A stretch of DNA of 64,000 bases from Ceratobasidium sp. AG-K (GCA_037039685.1 JAWNGF010000004.1:2232001-2296000), one strand, 5' to 3'; positions 1 to 12,379 are shown, counted from the first letter of the stretch. Numbers and translations: made by a program. Notes: generated from the sequence alone by a model not told the origin.

Positions 1-1480
1 GCACACTGTAGAACCCCAACGGCGAGGTAGTGTCAAGTTGGGTGGTAACGGTACGTCCTAAAAGTCGATTGTTTAATAAATCTTAGGACCTGCGTGAGCC
101 GCTTACTCTAATGTGTAATAACCGCTCTCTTAATGTGAATAACCGCATGTTGCTTCGCGTGAATACGCATAAGCCAACGGGTTCAATATTGGTGGGATTT
201 TGTGGGTTAGGGGGTGGCAGGCGCATGGCCTGCTCATCGACTGCAAAAGCCACTACACGCGTCATCGTTTGAATGAGCGCTTGAGGTACAGGATCGAGTG
301 TCGGAAGTGTATAAAAGTGCAGAGCACTTGCTAACCGGCTATGAGTATGCATTAGGATGGGGGAAATATTTGTTCACTCACCAGAGTGGACAAGTATTCT
401 TCCGATGCATGGCACAAGTGTGATTTGCTCGATAGGTTTGCGACTTGTAAGAGTTTGCCGTCCAGTCACTTGATATGAGCCACCCTGTATGTTATCAGTC
501 TTGTGTATAGTAAATTCCACTCGAGAGGTTCATACCTCTTTCGAAGTACCCTGGTCCTGTAAAGAGTATCGGAGCAGAGTGCCATCGGAATTTCCCACGT
601 AGATGTCTCTACCTAGGACGAGTTGCAAGCACAACCAAGCAGCTGGTGGTGGAACTCACCTAAAGCCTGTGCACAACGTACCTGCACTTGTACTGGCGGT
701 GCCCTGGCTGGTGCTTTCCCGATCGCCGAATTGGAGACTCTCGCAAAAAGATCGAGGGGGCTACTAACAGTGGGAGTAGGTGGGTCCCTGCCTTTGAAGG
801 GGTCATCGACAACGGTTGAGTATTATTGGGCGAACTTACTAGGACCAAGATCCAAAAGGTCTCCCACGTGAGGATTTATGTCATTCAGTAGTGACTGTAG
901 CTGAAAAGGAGGAACCTCAAGTGGGTCGATAGCCGCCATGGTAGAAGATCACCTCTTGTCCACGTGACTCATGTTTGACCTTTGAGGGTTGGCGCTTGTG
1001 ACTGAAAAGTCAAACTGCGTCTGCTTCGCACTTACATCAGTCGAACTGATTGGTACCCGACGTGCCTAGCATACACTCAATTTATCAACCTGATTCATCT
1101 TTTTTGTCTAGTTGGCTATCTATTGCTTCCGGGCTCTACCCGAAGCCTTAGCGCTCCGGGCCCCGTAAACCCTAGTCAAGATAGATGCGCTCTTGTCTCG
1201 GCTTGACTAGTGTCCCAAGCTCCACCCAAGACTCTTGGTTCTAGTTCTAATACTTCCTCATTGGGGTTTCACCAGGTCTGGCGACTTGTTGAACATGGCC
1301 AGATCAATTTGAAGCATTGATGACGGTCCGCTAGTCCCGAGTGAATGTCCTTGTATGTCACTGAGCTGGCCCGCTGAACATCTTGGCTTGAGGCAGAGAA
1401 AATTTTCTGTAGCCACGGTGGTGAAAGCTTGTCGTCCGGATGGACCGCGACGGCCCGCCTACAAGCGGCCAACCGGGCAA
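1..1480. other. gene-poor left edge
   Basis: I see no supportable gene here. Open frames are short, lack a splice-consistent extension and resemble no family I know. The right end of this stretch is the upstream region of the pectate lyase gene. Confidence 0.5.
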
Positions 1481-1487
1481 GCATTCT

Positions 1488-1496
1488 GTATAAAAC
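1488..1496 (+). promoter_or_regulatory. TATA-like box of the pectate lyase gene
   Basis: The sequence gtataaaac lies about 60-65 bases upstream of the ATG at 1557. This is the spacing seen for TATA elements of inducible fungal secreted-enzyme genes. Only the motif and its position are seen; use is inferred. Confidence 0.45.
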
Positions 1497-1556
1497 CCAC
1501 TTGTCCAACCTAACGTTCTACATCGCATTTAGCTTGTTCGTGACAAACAGGTACCG

Positions 1557-3801
1557 ATGAAGTATATACTTTCGCTTGCGCTTGCTATATCGGCCCCCTT
1601 GACGGCCCTCGCAGCTGTCCCGCTTTACGGTGCGATTGTCTGACTGTGACCCCCACTCTTAGGCTGCTGATCGGTTTTCACTTAGGCCAGTGCGGTGGTC
1701 TCAATTACAGCGGAGAGACGGAGTGCGTCAGCGGTAAGTACTTCGACTACACCACCAGCTGGTCGCAAGTATTCTAATTCGAGGTGTAGGCGCATATTGC
1801 CTGTACTCCAACGAGTAAGCATATGCCATGTCACGGTAACATGATTTTTGACCACAAGGATAGTTGGTACTCGCAGTGCGTTGCAGGGACTGCTACGACT
1901 AGTGAGTGATAAGTAACTCACTGCGTCAGCTAACTCAAAATGACATTATATCAGCTGCTGGTGGAACAAGCACAACAACAAAGTCCACTACGACCACAAC
2001 CAAAGCCACAACCACAACCACGACCACAACCGTGAGCACCAGCGCAGGCACGACGCCAACGTCGGGCACGGTTCCGCGTGAGTAGTGTTTTATTGGGATT
2101 TTCGGTCAAACCCATTTAAAACTGGTTTCCCCGCGCAGTTGACAAACTCTACGGGTATGCCACATTGAACGGGGGTACCACCGGAGGTGCAGGTGGCACT
2201 ACCACTACTGTTACGACGCTCTCGGCACTCAAGTCGGCAGTCAGTGGAGACTCTGCCAAGGTAGGAAATTTATGCGCCACTTATTATGTTAGTCTTACCG
2301 TACACTTTACAGATCGTTCGTATCAGTGGAATTATTACCGGGGATGGAGGGGCAATTGATGTTGGAAGTAACACATCTATTCTTGGAGTTGGAAGCAACT
2401 CAGGTATTTATTCTCGAAGTCTATATCGATATCGGCACGTTTAACTAATATATGCACTCAGGTTTGACGAAAGGTGGCTTCCGTGTAAAGAGCAAGAAAA
2501 ACGTTATTTTCCGAAACCTCAAGCTCTCTTTCAGCTCCGCGCCAACAGACTCCATTGGTATCCAGCTTGCAACAAATAGTACGTCCCGCATGCATCTGCT
2601 GTTCGCCATCTCTCATGCTGAGTAATCCGTTCAATAGTCTGGGTCGACCACAACGAATTTTATGTGAGTGCTCCTTTGTTTTCAAAGTGTTTATATGTTG
2701 ACGCCACTCCCTTGCAGAGTGTATGTCATATTTATGAACCACAGTCGATTCATCTAACAGTGCATGTGTTGAAAGGACCTTACTTCAGGGAAAGACTACT
2801 ACGACGTGAGTAAATACTCGAGTAAACCCATTTCTTAGACCTAACGCCTCATGATTACAGGGTAGCCTGGACATTACGCATGCCGGTGATTATATCACTG
2901 TTTCCTGGAATTAGTAAGTTTACTCGTCTTGATGACAGCTGGTCCGAGTAAACTGAGCACGCGTTTGAAGCTTCCACCACCACTGGAAGACGAGTCTCAG
3001 TAAGTGTTAATTAGGTCAGGTACTTAATAATGGCTAAATTGTTTCAAGTTGGACACAGTGACTCGAACGAGTCGGAGGACAAGGGTAAACTCCGTGTCAC
3101 GTACCATCACAAGTACGCCAGTTCAGATCTAACTTGGCCTCTGTTTACTGACATAATTTTTCAGCTGGTTCCTCAATGGTAAGCCACACTCATCCGGTCA
3201 GCCAACGACGGTCTAACTCTTGCTATCTATCAGTTGGATCTCGTCTCCCGTCGCTGCGCTTTGGAACTGGTCACGTATACAATCAGCTCATGGACACGGT
3301 GTGTAGTGGCTATCCAGGCCGTTGCAAAAACTTTCGCTCATTGGCATACCGCATACAGGCTTCGGAATCTGGTATCAATAGCCGTGTGGGTGCGCAGATG
3401 CTCATCGAGTACAATCAATTCATCAACATCGCCAAGCCCGTTCTGACGTACGTCTATTCTGCCCCCATCTTTGTCATTCTACTAATCCTCACGTTCTCCG
3501 AATAGCACCGACGAGGGAGGATATGCTGTCCTTCGAGGCTAGTAACGAGTCAGCATTCCCCTGGAGTAATTTGCTAACGCGATAGTCTTGTAGGCAACGA
3601 TTATGGCGGAGCCAGTCCTCAAACCAACCCAGGCTCGCTCAGTACCGTTCCCTACAGCTACGTGTAAGCCCTTGTCCATTTGTTCCGTGAGCATACATCA
3701 ACTTAGGATAACTCTTGGGGCAAATTAGGGTTGATACCTCGATCGCGTCCATGGCCGCGGCCGTGAAGGCTGGTGCGGGTGTTGGCAAGATCTCGGTCTG
3801 A
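1557..3801 (+). CDS. secreted pectate lyase (PL1) with N-terminal CBM1
   Basis: Cleaves polygalacturonate by beta-elimination outside the cell. Exons: 1557-1629, 1686-1733, 1790-1814, 1864-1901, 1955-2077, 2139-2260, 2313-2403, 2462-2578, 2638-2663, 2718-2720, 2776-2805, 2861-2913, 2971-2999, 3049-3112, 3165-3178, 3234-3298, 3359-3447, 3506-3537, 3594-3663, 3729-3801. They sum to 1185 nt (394 aa) in one frame. A signal peptide of about 20 residues is followed by a CBM1 with four cysteines (QCGGLNYSG, then a WYSQC end), a Thr-rich linker, and the PL1 parallel beta-helix. Family motifs seen are WVDHNEFY, KDYYDG, SWNYFHHHWK, GHSDSN, RVTYHHN and RFGTGHVYN. The 3-nt exon is optional for frame. The donor at 3538 is read as GC; a GT alternative at 3540 joined to an acceptor before 3587 would insert a few residues. 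The gene is probably inducible and plant-cell-wall directed. Confidence 0.92.
1974..2040 (+). repeat. ACCACA-rich tandem tract encoding the Thr linker
   Basis: An imperfect run of acc/aca/acg codons encodes the Thr-rich, probably O-glycosylated linker between CBM1 and the catalytic domain of the pectate lyase. Such tracts change length readily by slippage. Confidence 0.7.
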
Positions 3802-4222
3802 GCCGGGCTTATTCGCATATAGCCACGAGCAAGTTCTGTATTTGTCTCAGAACTGTCTTTTTTTCCAAATATATAGCACGGTTTGCAATTGAGTAGTGGA
3901 GCGTCAGACTGAAGTCACAAGTACTATGTATAATTGAGCGCTTTGTGTGGGCAAACAGAGGGTAACATATACGTACACAACAGATAACAGAAGCAGAGAG
4001 GAAGAAATCCAATCCAACGAGCACAGGGCAGGGAGTAGAGCAGCAAACACGACAAGACCACAGGGAGGAGGGAAAATAGAGCCAAGAGACGGAAGAAACA
4101 ATCAGACTTGGGATTAGGGAATCACCCGGTGGTACAACAGGTGTGCCAAGAAATATGTATGTCGAAGGTATACGGGAAGATGCGAAAACGGAACGAAAAC
4201 TAGGAAGGCTGAAAACGAATGT
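3802..4222. other. convergent 3' intergenic region
   Basis: These 421 bases separate the stop of the pectate lyase from the stop of the coiled-coil gene on the other strand. They should hold both 3' UTRs. No further gene is visible. Confidence 0.5.
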
Positions 4223-7200
4223 TTAGCTGTACCAGCCATCATCATCGCGTGTTATCACTGTGGAAGCGATGCTTTGAGCCGGAGATGGAACACGCGGGCG
4301 GTGATGTTGAGCTTGACGAGCGTGGCTCGGGCGGGGAGTTTGGGGCGGAATAAGTGAATCGCTGTTGGCGGGCGCGTGCATCGATGCCCAGGCTCCCTCG
4401 AGTGGAGGGCTTGCGGAACCAGTGGAGCGGTCCAGCTTTCCGTTCGTCATCCCGTTTGGTGCGTGCAAAGAGTTCGAAGTACCCTGTCGCGTTGGGGTAT
4501 ACACCGAAGTGTTCTGAGAGAGGCGCGAAAGTGAGCGGTGCAGTCCAACCGGAAGCCCAGTCACGACTCCGTTACGCTGAGGTACAGGGGCGATAGGTGT
4601 TTGAGGCCGAGTAGCATCTGCGAGTTCACCCTTGACGGCGTCGAGCTGATGCTCGAGAGCGACAATCTGGTTCTGCATCGAATGGGTTTGTTGCTAACCA
4701 GCAGCGAATTAGTATATGATTCTAGAAAGCCACAAATCGACTAACCTTGCGCTTCTCCTCTTCGTCGGTAAGATCCTTGAACTTGAGCTGCAATTGGGTA
4801 AAGTTCTCATGTAGTTGAGTGTTGGCATCCTCCAGCTCTTCCGCGCGCGTGCGATAAGTCTCGAGCTCGGTTTCGGCCTCCTTGGCTCGTCGCTCCCATT
4901 CCGCTGCCTGTTGCTGGGCTTGGGCGACGGTCTGCTTCGCGGTCTGCTGCCCGCGATTGAAATCGGCGATACGGCGCTCTTGCTCTTCGCAACGCTTCTT
5001 GAGATAGGTATGCTCGCCCTGCAAGATCTTGCTCTCATCCACCTTGCGCTTGAGCTCGGCAATCTCTTCCGAATCCTCCTGCTCCATCTGTTGGCAGAGG
5101 CTCTCGACACGATCGGCCGTACGCCGCAAGTCGTCCCAGTGCTTTTGTTGAGCCATGAGGTTGTTGCGTTGGTTCTCGAGTTGGGAGACGACCCGCTTCG
5201 ACGACTCGAGGTCACGGCTGGTGTAGGTAACTTGAAGCTCCAAGGTATTGACCTACTTGGTATGTTAGCGAGTGTGGGGGCAACTGACAATCTATGCTCA
5301 CCTTCATATGCAGATCATGAGACTCTTGAACCTTCTCGTCATTGACCTTTTCAAGAGAGGCAATACGCTCTTGTTTGACCCGAATCAGTGCTTCGGACTT
5401 TTCGATCTTGGTTTGCGCCTCGGATAGAGCAGCCTGAGCAGCCGCCTCCTTGGATTTGGCCGCCGCAACCTCTGCATCTCGAGCCACGACGACAGCGTCA
5501 TGCTCGGCGGCAGCCGCACGGAGTGCAGCGAGCTCACTCTCAGCAGCCCGCAGTCGCTCGGCAAGCGCATCCTTCTCGGTGGACGCCTGCTCTTGCGCCA
5601 CACGCGCGGTACCAAGTTGGGTCTGGAGGTTCAAGTTCTCCGCAGCGACCTTTTGCACGTCCTCGAGCGGCGTAAGCGAGTTTAGCTTGTCCATAAAGTC
5701 AGTCTGGGCCGACTTGAGCGACGTGACAGCCTCTTCCAAAGCCTTGGGCAATCCGGCGAGCTCAGTAGACTGGGCCTCTTGCGCACGGACGAGGTCTTGA
5801 GTCTTGGACAGCACGTCTTGTTGGCTCTTGGACATCTCGGCCACTTGGGATACAGCCGATGCAAGCTCGGTCGGTCGGAGCACAGGCTCGAGAGCGTCCA
5901 TGATCTTGCGCGAGATGGTTTCGGCATTGTACGAGCTGTCGCGAACGGCAAGTCGGGAGTCAAGTCGCTCGACGACCAAGTCCGCGACATGTTCCTTGAG
6001 TACATGAGGGTCGGTGGGCGCTGGGATAGACGACTTGAGAACCGAGGCGGTTTGGGCAGCGAGGCTGGCGGGATCGATCCTTGGGGCTTGGATGTTATTC
6101 AGAGCGGGTGCGAGGTGCTGAACGATCAGTGCGGCAGTTTCACGCTTGTCAGAGGCGAGATCGATAAGCTGGGAGATATGAGGCTTGACGGCTTGCGAGA
6201 GCTGAACGGTCAATGCGTCGGTGTCGATAGGAACGGCGCGAACAGCTTCGAGTTGCGGGCGGAGGGACGAAACCACTTGTTCCAACAAGTCTTGCTGATC
6301 TGCCGATCGTTGCTGGTGGATGGCCTCTTCCAGGGAAGTCAATTGGGAGGCAAGCTGGGCGATGGGGTGGAGAACGCTCGCAAGTTGTGCGCTAGACTCT
6401 TCGGCAGATCGAGCTCCCTCCAATGCATGGGGAACCTGGGCAGCCGAGATCAAATCCATCCTGTCCATGACCGCAGCCAACTCGCGCTGAAGCATCGAAC
6501 GTGTGCTGAGCTGTCCAGACTCGATGGTGCTACGAATGAGCTCCAGGTCGAGTTCGGAGTGCGCAGCCGTGCTGTCCGAGGGACGATGACCCAGACTGAA
6601 GTCCTTGACACCGCTGAGGGCACTCGTCAACTCCTTTCGCAAAGTGTCCATCTTGGCCTCGAGCACCTGTTGAACGACGCTTCGGATATCACTGGTGCTG
6701 GCGGCTCCAACTTCAGAAGGCGACGATGGAACGAGGTCCGGGGAGAACAAGCGGCTCTTGTTGGGCGATGGGGAAGGCCGACGAGGGGGTGCACCGAGCT
6801 TCAAGAACCCAGGCATAGGCGACTTGGCCAGCGGCTTTTGCGCGCTCGACTGCACCGGTCCAAACACGTCAATGCTCGGCCTGGGCGGCGTGTTTTCATT
6901 TTGGACAACGAGGATTGGCTTGGAGACTTTGCGGGCGAGGGAAATGGAGGGAACATTGATGTCGTCGAGTGAAGGGCGGTTGGAGTGACCCTCGAACGCC
7001 TCGCGAGAGCTGAGTCTGGAGCGAACAGTCGGACGCGTGGGGCCGTCGCCTTGTGAGAGAGATTTGAATACCGATGCGGGAACAGTGTTGTTTGAAGACT
7101 GGAGCGCAAATTCGGGCAGTGTGGCTCGCTTGGTTTGAGGAGCAAAGATAGTAAGAGGCGTCTTTTCGATCGGCGCGCTGACGGTAGAGTGAGGAGCCTC

Positions 7201-10200
7201 GACAGGAACGGGAACCCGGGCCACCAAGCCAGTAAACGAAAACGGTTTGGCAGCTGGGTTGAGTGCGACGGTGGGCTTGGGTGCAACGACTGGACTGGTG
7301 TCGGACTGAGGATAGCGCCAGGTGGCAATATTGTCGCGCCCTGGAGTGTCCCTCTGAATCTTCTCAACCGGCGAGTCGAGTTCGGTGTTTTCGAGACCGA
7401 TACCATCCGATACCCTGCGTTGGCGCTTTTCGCGGCCTTGTACGGCACGTGCGGGGGACTGGTGAGGTAGGTCGGGGAGCGCGCGAGAGCTGGTAGAATC
7501 CGTGGAGCCAAAGGTAAGGGTGGGAACACCTGGGGGAGCCTTGAACGTAAACGACGAGTTGCCAAACAGTCCACCGCTAGGCTTGAACTCGGTAGCCCCG
7601 GCGTTGAGCTTGGTCGCAGTCGCAGAAGGAGCAACGGTCGAAACCGATGCTTGTCGCGAATGGGCACCAGTTGGGGGAGCGATGGGACCAAACTCGGACG
7701 GCGAGCCGATACTGCCGCGCACGGGCTGAGAGAAGGGAATAGACGACGTGGAGCTACCCCGGATAGATCCAAAGACAAACGGCTTGGCAAGGGGGTTCAA
7801 CGCCTCGCGTCCATATCCACTCTGACCAACGCTAACTAGACTCGTACCACGGCTGTGGGGCTCAACGTGGCGCATTTCGGCACTACCAGCCTGGTTGAAC
7901 ACAAAGTTCGCCGAGGTCTGGCGCGAGTGCGTGGCGGATTGGGGGAGAGGTGGCAACGGCCGGAATGGACGAGGGCTGAGGCTACCGGATTGGTGCTGAT
8001 CGACAAGGTGCGAGTGAATGCTGTCGACTTGCGAATGCACGTGCACGAATCCTTCCTCGCTGGGATTGGAAACAATGTCCTCTGACTGGGCTCGGTCGAC
8101 ACGCTGGGGAAGGTAGGGCTCAGAATGCACATGAGGAGGGTGCGGGAACTCGGGGATCCGGCGAGGAAGGTTAACGTTGCCTTGAGCACGAGCCAGCTTA
8201 CGGACTCTGCGTTCGAGTCGGTGTCGCTCCTCATCCGAGGGATTCGACCACTCGCCAGTACTCTGTTAACCCGGATTAGGACTTGCTCGTTCGCATCACC
8301 ACAACACGCACCTCTGTATCTGATCCGGTCCAATCCGCAACCTCGGGTTCAACCTCAACCTCATCCACACCGCACTCTGACTGGGCGACTTCGGACGAAT
8401 CCTGTCCCTCCCATATATCAACCGCCGACCGGGCCTGCGACTGCTCATACTCGGACTCGCCCTCGGGCAGATCGTCCTCACGCGAAATCCGGTTCACAGG
8501 TGGCTCCTCGGACATGGTTCGGCGACCCAACGACCGCAGCGAGGCATGGGAAAGGTGGCGCGAGTGGTGTCGGCTGTGTGCTGCGGCTGTCATCGAGTCA
8601 TCGCCTTCATCATCAGCGTCCTCCTCGCTCGCCTCGGGCTCTGGCTGGCTGTGTGAAAGAGCGACAGGCCTAACCTTGAACGGTTGTCCAAACGCTTGAG
8701 TGAATCCGCCGTTGCCGTCTTGGATCGCCTGTGAGTCGTTTTGGTCTGATGGAGTCTGGGTCTCTGGCTCCTCTTCCTGGCCTTCGTCTTCTTCCTCGGT
8801 CACGTCTAGCCCGAATCCACGCACAAAGTCTGGACGTGAAAGTGCAGTAGCCCGAACGGGAACCACCCCCTGTGGGGCGTGTAGGACCGGGCCTTGGCTC
8901 TCACTGTCGGAAGCAATCGAGATAGACGTCGACATGCCAGGTGACTTTTGAGTCGTGAGATCCAGTCCTCCGCCGAGCTGTGGGCTGTAGCCAAACCCAG
9001 ACTGGTGTACGGCAAGCGATTGAGTGTAACCGTGCTGATGCGGTAATCGTGGTTGATGGAAGAACGGGCTATTAGGCCCCGGTGATGATGTCGCAGAAGG
9101 AGATTGGGACGCCTGAAGCATATTGAGCTTGGAGAATAGGAGGTTCGGGTCGGCCGGAGTCGAAATCTGGTAGACAGACAGGAGCATATTAGCGACATTC
9201 GATCAAGACAAGCACGAGTAACGTGTCCAGGGCGTGCCGTACATCCCACGTGTCCTGACGCGTCTGAAAGAGTTGGAAATCACGTACCGAGAACGCGCGA
9301 CCGTGTGACTGAGACGGTAAATAGTTTGCGCCACTGCCTCGCTCAACCCCGAGCTTGGCCAGCTTCTCCTCGATGACGGCTCGACGCATAACGTCCCAGG
9401 CCAACTTTAATGGAATGTCAGGTGGAGCCAGCCAACGATAATCAATTCGCATTTACCTTGGTGGGAAGAAAGACACCAATCGAGCCCGGCAAATCCTTTC
9501 GGGAGACGTGATCCGGATGTGGCTCAGCCGTTGTGAGCTCCAGCTCGCCATCGATCACGACTTCAGGAGGGAGCTGAGAAGCAGGAATGGGAGTTCTTGA
9601 CCACAACGACTTGGCTCGCACGTCAGATTCGTCCTCGGGCGCTAAATCAGCCTCCAACGGCAACTTGACGGTGCACTTTTTCCTCTTGACATCGGGAAGA
9701 GCAGGCGCGGATTCACCAGCCGGTGTAGGCGGCATGGGACTCGTCTTGCGGTTCGGGCCACCCAACACGGCTTTTGGCGGGCCGCCAATACTAATTGTAC
9801 GCTTCGATCGCGGGACAAATGGGGGTAAACCAAGTCCACCGGGTTGTTGCATGGCCGCAAACTGCTGCTGCTGGAACATTCCACCGCCCGGGGTCATAGG
9901 AGGCATCCCGATGGCTAGACTAGCATGGTGTCGGTGCATAGACTGCGGTCGATTTTGTTGTTGCTGGGCGAGAAAAGAGCTCTGTCCGGGCCCTGGGGTA
10001 TTGATGAGAAACGCTGTTTGGGGCCCGTGCGGAAAGTTGTTTGCCATGAAGGCTTGTCCGGTAGTAGGACCGGGTGTGAAGAGAGCCTGTTCGCTGAAAT
10101 AATTGGGTGTTACGGATATGGATTGTGGAACGTGCAGTCGGCTAAGGTGATGACGCGCTGGACCGGGGTGAGACCCATGGTGGGGTAGTGGAGGGCGCGC

Positions 10201-10206
10201 AGCCAT
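4223..10206 (-). CDS. large coiled-coil protein, 1,886 aa, unknown function
   Basis: Six exons in phase 0: 10206-9457, 9404-9288, 9166-8312, 8262-5302, 5252-4746, 4693-4223. Residues 1-250 are Pro/Gln-rich and low in complexity. A middle section of about 290-1100 is Ser/Pro-rich and carries short hydrophobic motifs (NPLAKPFVFG, NPAAKPFSF, GLFGNSSFTF) that recall FG-type nucleoporin repeats. From about 1105 to 1790 the chain is helical with heptad-like Leu/Ala spacing (coiled coil). The C-terminus is basic-polar and ends in an acidic aromatic tail (DDDGWYS). The start was chosen at the first ATG of the compact MAARPP frame; an upstream in-frame ATG at 10281 is possible. It could be a structural protein of the spindle pole, septum or nuclear envelope, but no sequence feature fixes the role. 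Confidence 0.85.
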
Positions 10207-10670
10207 GTCAAGGAACGGTAGCGGTTGTCTAGGCAGATATGACAATGAACACGACGGTAAAGAAAACGAAATGCCGTACACACCTCAAAAATTATGGTCA
10301 AGAATAAGATTCCACAAAAGGTGGACGTGTCCTCAAGCAGAAACGGACACAACCTGACGACCACACGAAAAGTCACTATTAGCTGGGAAAATAACCAGTC
10401 GAGGGCACACCCACCTTTGTGGAAAAAAAGACAGTAGTTAAAGACAAGACGCAAGTGTCTCACGAGAATGGCGGCTGGCCACAAGAGAGAGAGCCGGGAG
10501 AACTCGAGTGCGAGTTGTTGGATACAGGTCGGGCATTTGAATATCAGCGGATGCAAACACAATGAATTGCAAATCGGTAAACTCCACGAACAACGGCGTT
10601 GGCTTGGCCGGACTGTACTTCACCGGCGCCGGCGTACAGCACACTAATACAGCACTGCTCACAATCAGGT
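10207..10670. other. promoter interval upstream of the coiled-coil gene
   Basis: These 464 bases lie between the stop of the Rec114-like gene and the start of the large coiled-coil gene, both on the minus strand. They should hold the 3' UTR of the first and the promoter of the second. An open minus frame spans part of it but starts in what is best read as intron or UTR. Confidence 0.4.
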
Positions 10671-12168
10671 CTACGGCGCAAGTTGGGGCCCAGCCAGTTC
10701 TATCTCTTTCAACACCTTGTGCACCCTCCCGACCTGCGCCACATCCCTACAGGGTCAAGTCCCTTGTACCTGAAAAGTATATATCACACTCACCAGCTCG
10801 GGAAATCCAGGCTCTCGAACGACCTCTGTTACGAGCAGCTTCAGCTCTGTAGACGAGAGATTATGCAACTCCGAGTCTGCCTGACGAATGGCGGAGAGCA
10901 ACGTAGCAGGGACAACTTCGGCGGTTCCGTGACGTTCGGCCGATCCGGGTATTCCAGCTGGCAGTTGTTCGTCTCGCACGGCGCTTGTTTGAACAGCCAT
11001 CGCTCGAGTCGTTGACATGGGTCCTGACTGGATTGGGGATGGGTCAACGGAGCCGACGAGTGAGCCGTTTTGAGGAGCGCTACTGTTCGCAAACGGCCTG
11101 ATGGGAGTCGAGCTTGGTACGTCATCCACCGGTTCGTCAATCTCCATACGATTGTCATGCCCCTCGTTGACCCTCGTGGGCTCGCGAAATGAAAGTCCGC
11201 CAACGGCTGGACGTGACACCTCGGCGCTTGAACCACCATTGCTCTGCGAGGACCCAGCCTCGCCAAGCGACGACGAACTCAATACATCCGCGAACATTGT
11301 CGATTTGCGATATGTTGTCGCGTTTCTTGGCAGAGGTGGATTGGATATCTGCGAGGCGGGTACCGGACGATTCGGTGGTGCGCGTCGAGTCGGAGCTTTG
11401 GCTACACGCCGAGCGGCAGGAGCCTCGGTTATTTGTTGATCGAGGCGTGGCGCGGGAGGTTGGGTTGCCTGAGACTCGGCTGGACGCTTGTCTTTTGCAA
11501 CGCTACACGGACATACAAACTGGATTGCGTCGATGAATGATTTTGCATCTTCTTCCGTCTTGAACGTGACTTGGAAACGGCGGTACGTCTGCTGAGCCCG
11601 TTAATCAATACTCCGGCAAACGCCCAATCACTAACCTGTAACGACGAGCTATCCTGAATCATTGGGTACAAGTAACGAACTGCTACAGATCGGCTCTTGT
11701 GTACTGCCTTTAGAGGCAACTCCTTTGCATTGTACTTGATTTCAGAGAACGAGGTGAGATCGAGGGATTCCTATGCTCGTATTAGCCCGAGTGTATGCGC
11801 ATGGGTAAGTCTTGACTCACGAATACAACCTCATTATTTGCATTCTGGGATGTGCTACTGTGTGTCGACCGCGTCATCCGAGAGGTACGCAATTTTCAAG
11901 TGATGTCGTGCAAGGGATTGGCTTCCCAAGATGGCGGCGGATTGAGTGGATGTACGAGCGGCAATGACACTAAGCGTAAGTCGTAGTTGGTTATGTCCGC
12001 TCTCGTGATGCTTCCTAGTAAACGCGTGTTTCTTAGCCGCCTCACACGAACCCACTTGACACTCTACACTCACCACTGAATATCTTTGGCCACGTTCGTA
12101 AGTGGCGTCTTGCACGACGAGTACTTGACAATACTATGTGTCGTCGAAGATGTTGTTGTTTGGGCCAT
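10671..12168 (-). CDS. Rec114-like meiotic recombination protein
   Basis: Rec114 acts with Mei4 to promote Spo11 double-strand breaks in meiosis. Six exons: 12168-12074, 12014-11889, 11857-11821, 11770-11636, 11588-10794, 10733-10671; they sum to 1251 nt (416 aa) in frame. The N-terminal ~140 residues read as a beta-rich PH-like fold (NQLRLTLSVIAAR, VAVRYLYPM, RRFQVTFKTEEDAKSFIDAI). A long disordered Ser/Pro linker follows. The last ~45 residues form an amphipathic helix with GFPELV, the type of C-terminal helix through which Rec114 contacts Mei4. The architecture matches the family; single-residue identity is weak, so the name is inference. The second intron would be only 31 nt, which is unusual. 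Divergent from DBP3 with 211 bases between starts. Confidence 0.55.
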
Positions 12169-12379
12169 CACAAGTTCAACACGGCGACCTCGGTGGCGAA
12201 AATTGAGGATCAACGAGGCGAATGAGGCGGTCGACGAGGCAATTCAGAAATGCGTCGATCATTGTTGACTCCGTCGGCGCTTGGCATTATCTAATCTAAT
12301 CACCGACCAAATTTTGGACAACCAATCACGAATTCCATTTATAACTTTAACCTCCACATCTATCTCGGGTCTCTGCGCT
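12169..12379. promoter_or_regulatory. bidirectional promoter, Rec114-like / DBP3
   Basis: Only 211 bases separate the two divergent start codons, so both promoters must share this interval. No clear TATA box is visible, as is common for housekeeping genes. Confidence 0.5.

Noticed and set aside
5779..6972. Plus-strand open frame of 397 codons
   Set aside because: It lies wholly opposite the coiled-coil gene, whose 2.9-kb frame, splice sites and composition are convincing. It is a mirror of biased codon use.
6801..7790. Minus-strand open frame of 329 codons
   Set aside because: It is an alternative frame inside the same coiled-coil exon and is Ser/Leu/Pro-rich as expected for a shadow frame.
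11855..12115. In-frame stop in the Rec114-like gene after the first beta-strands
   Set aside because: Splicing at 11888/11858 removes it and gives an exact frame to the stop, though the intron is short.
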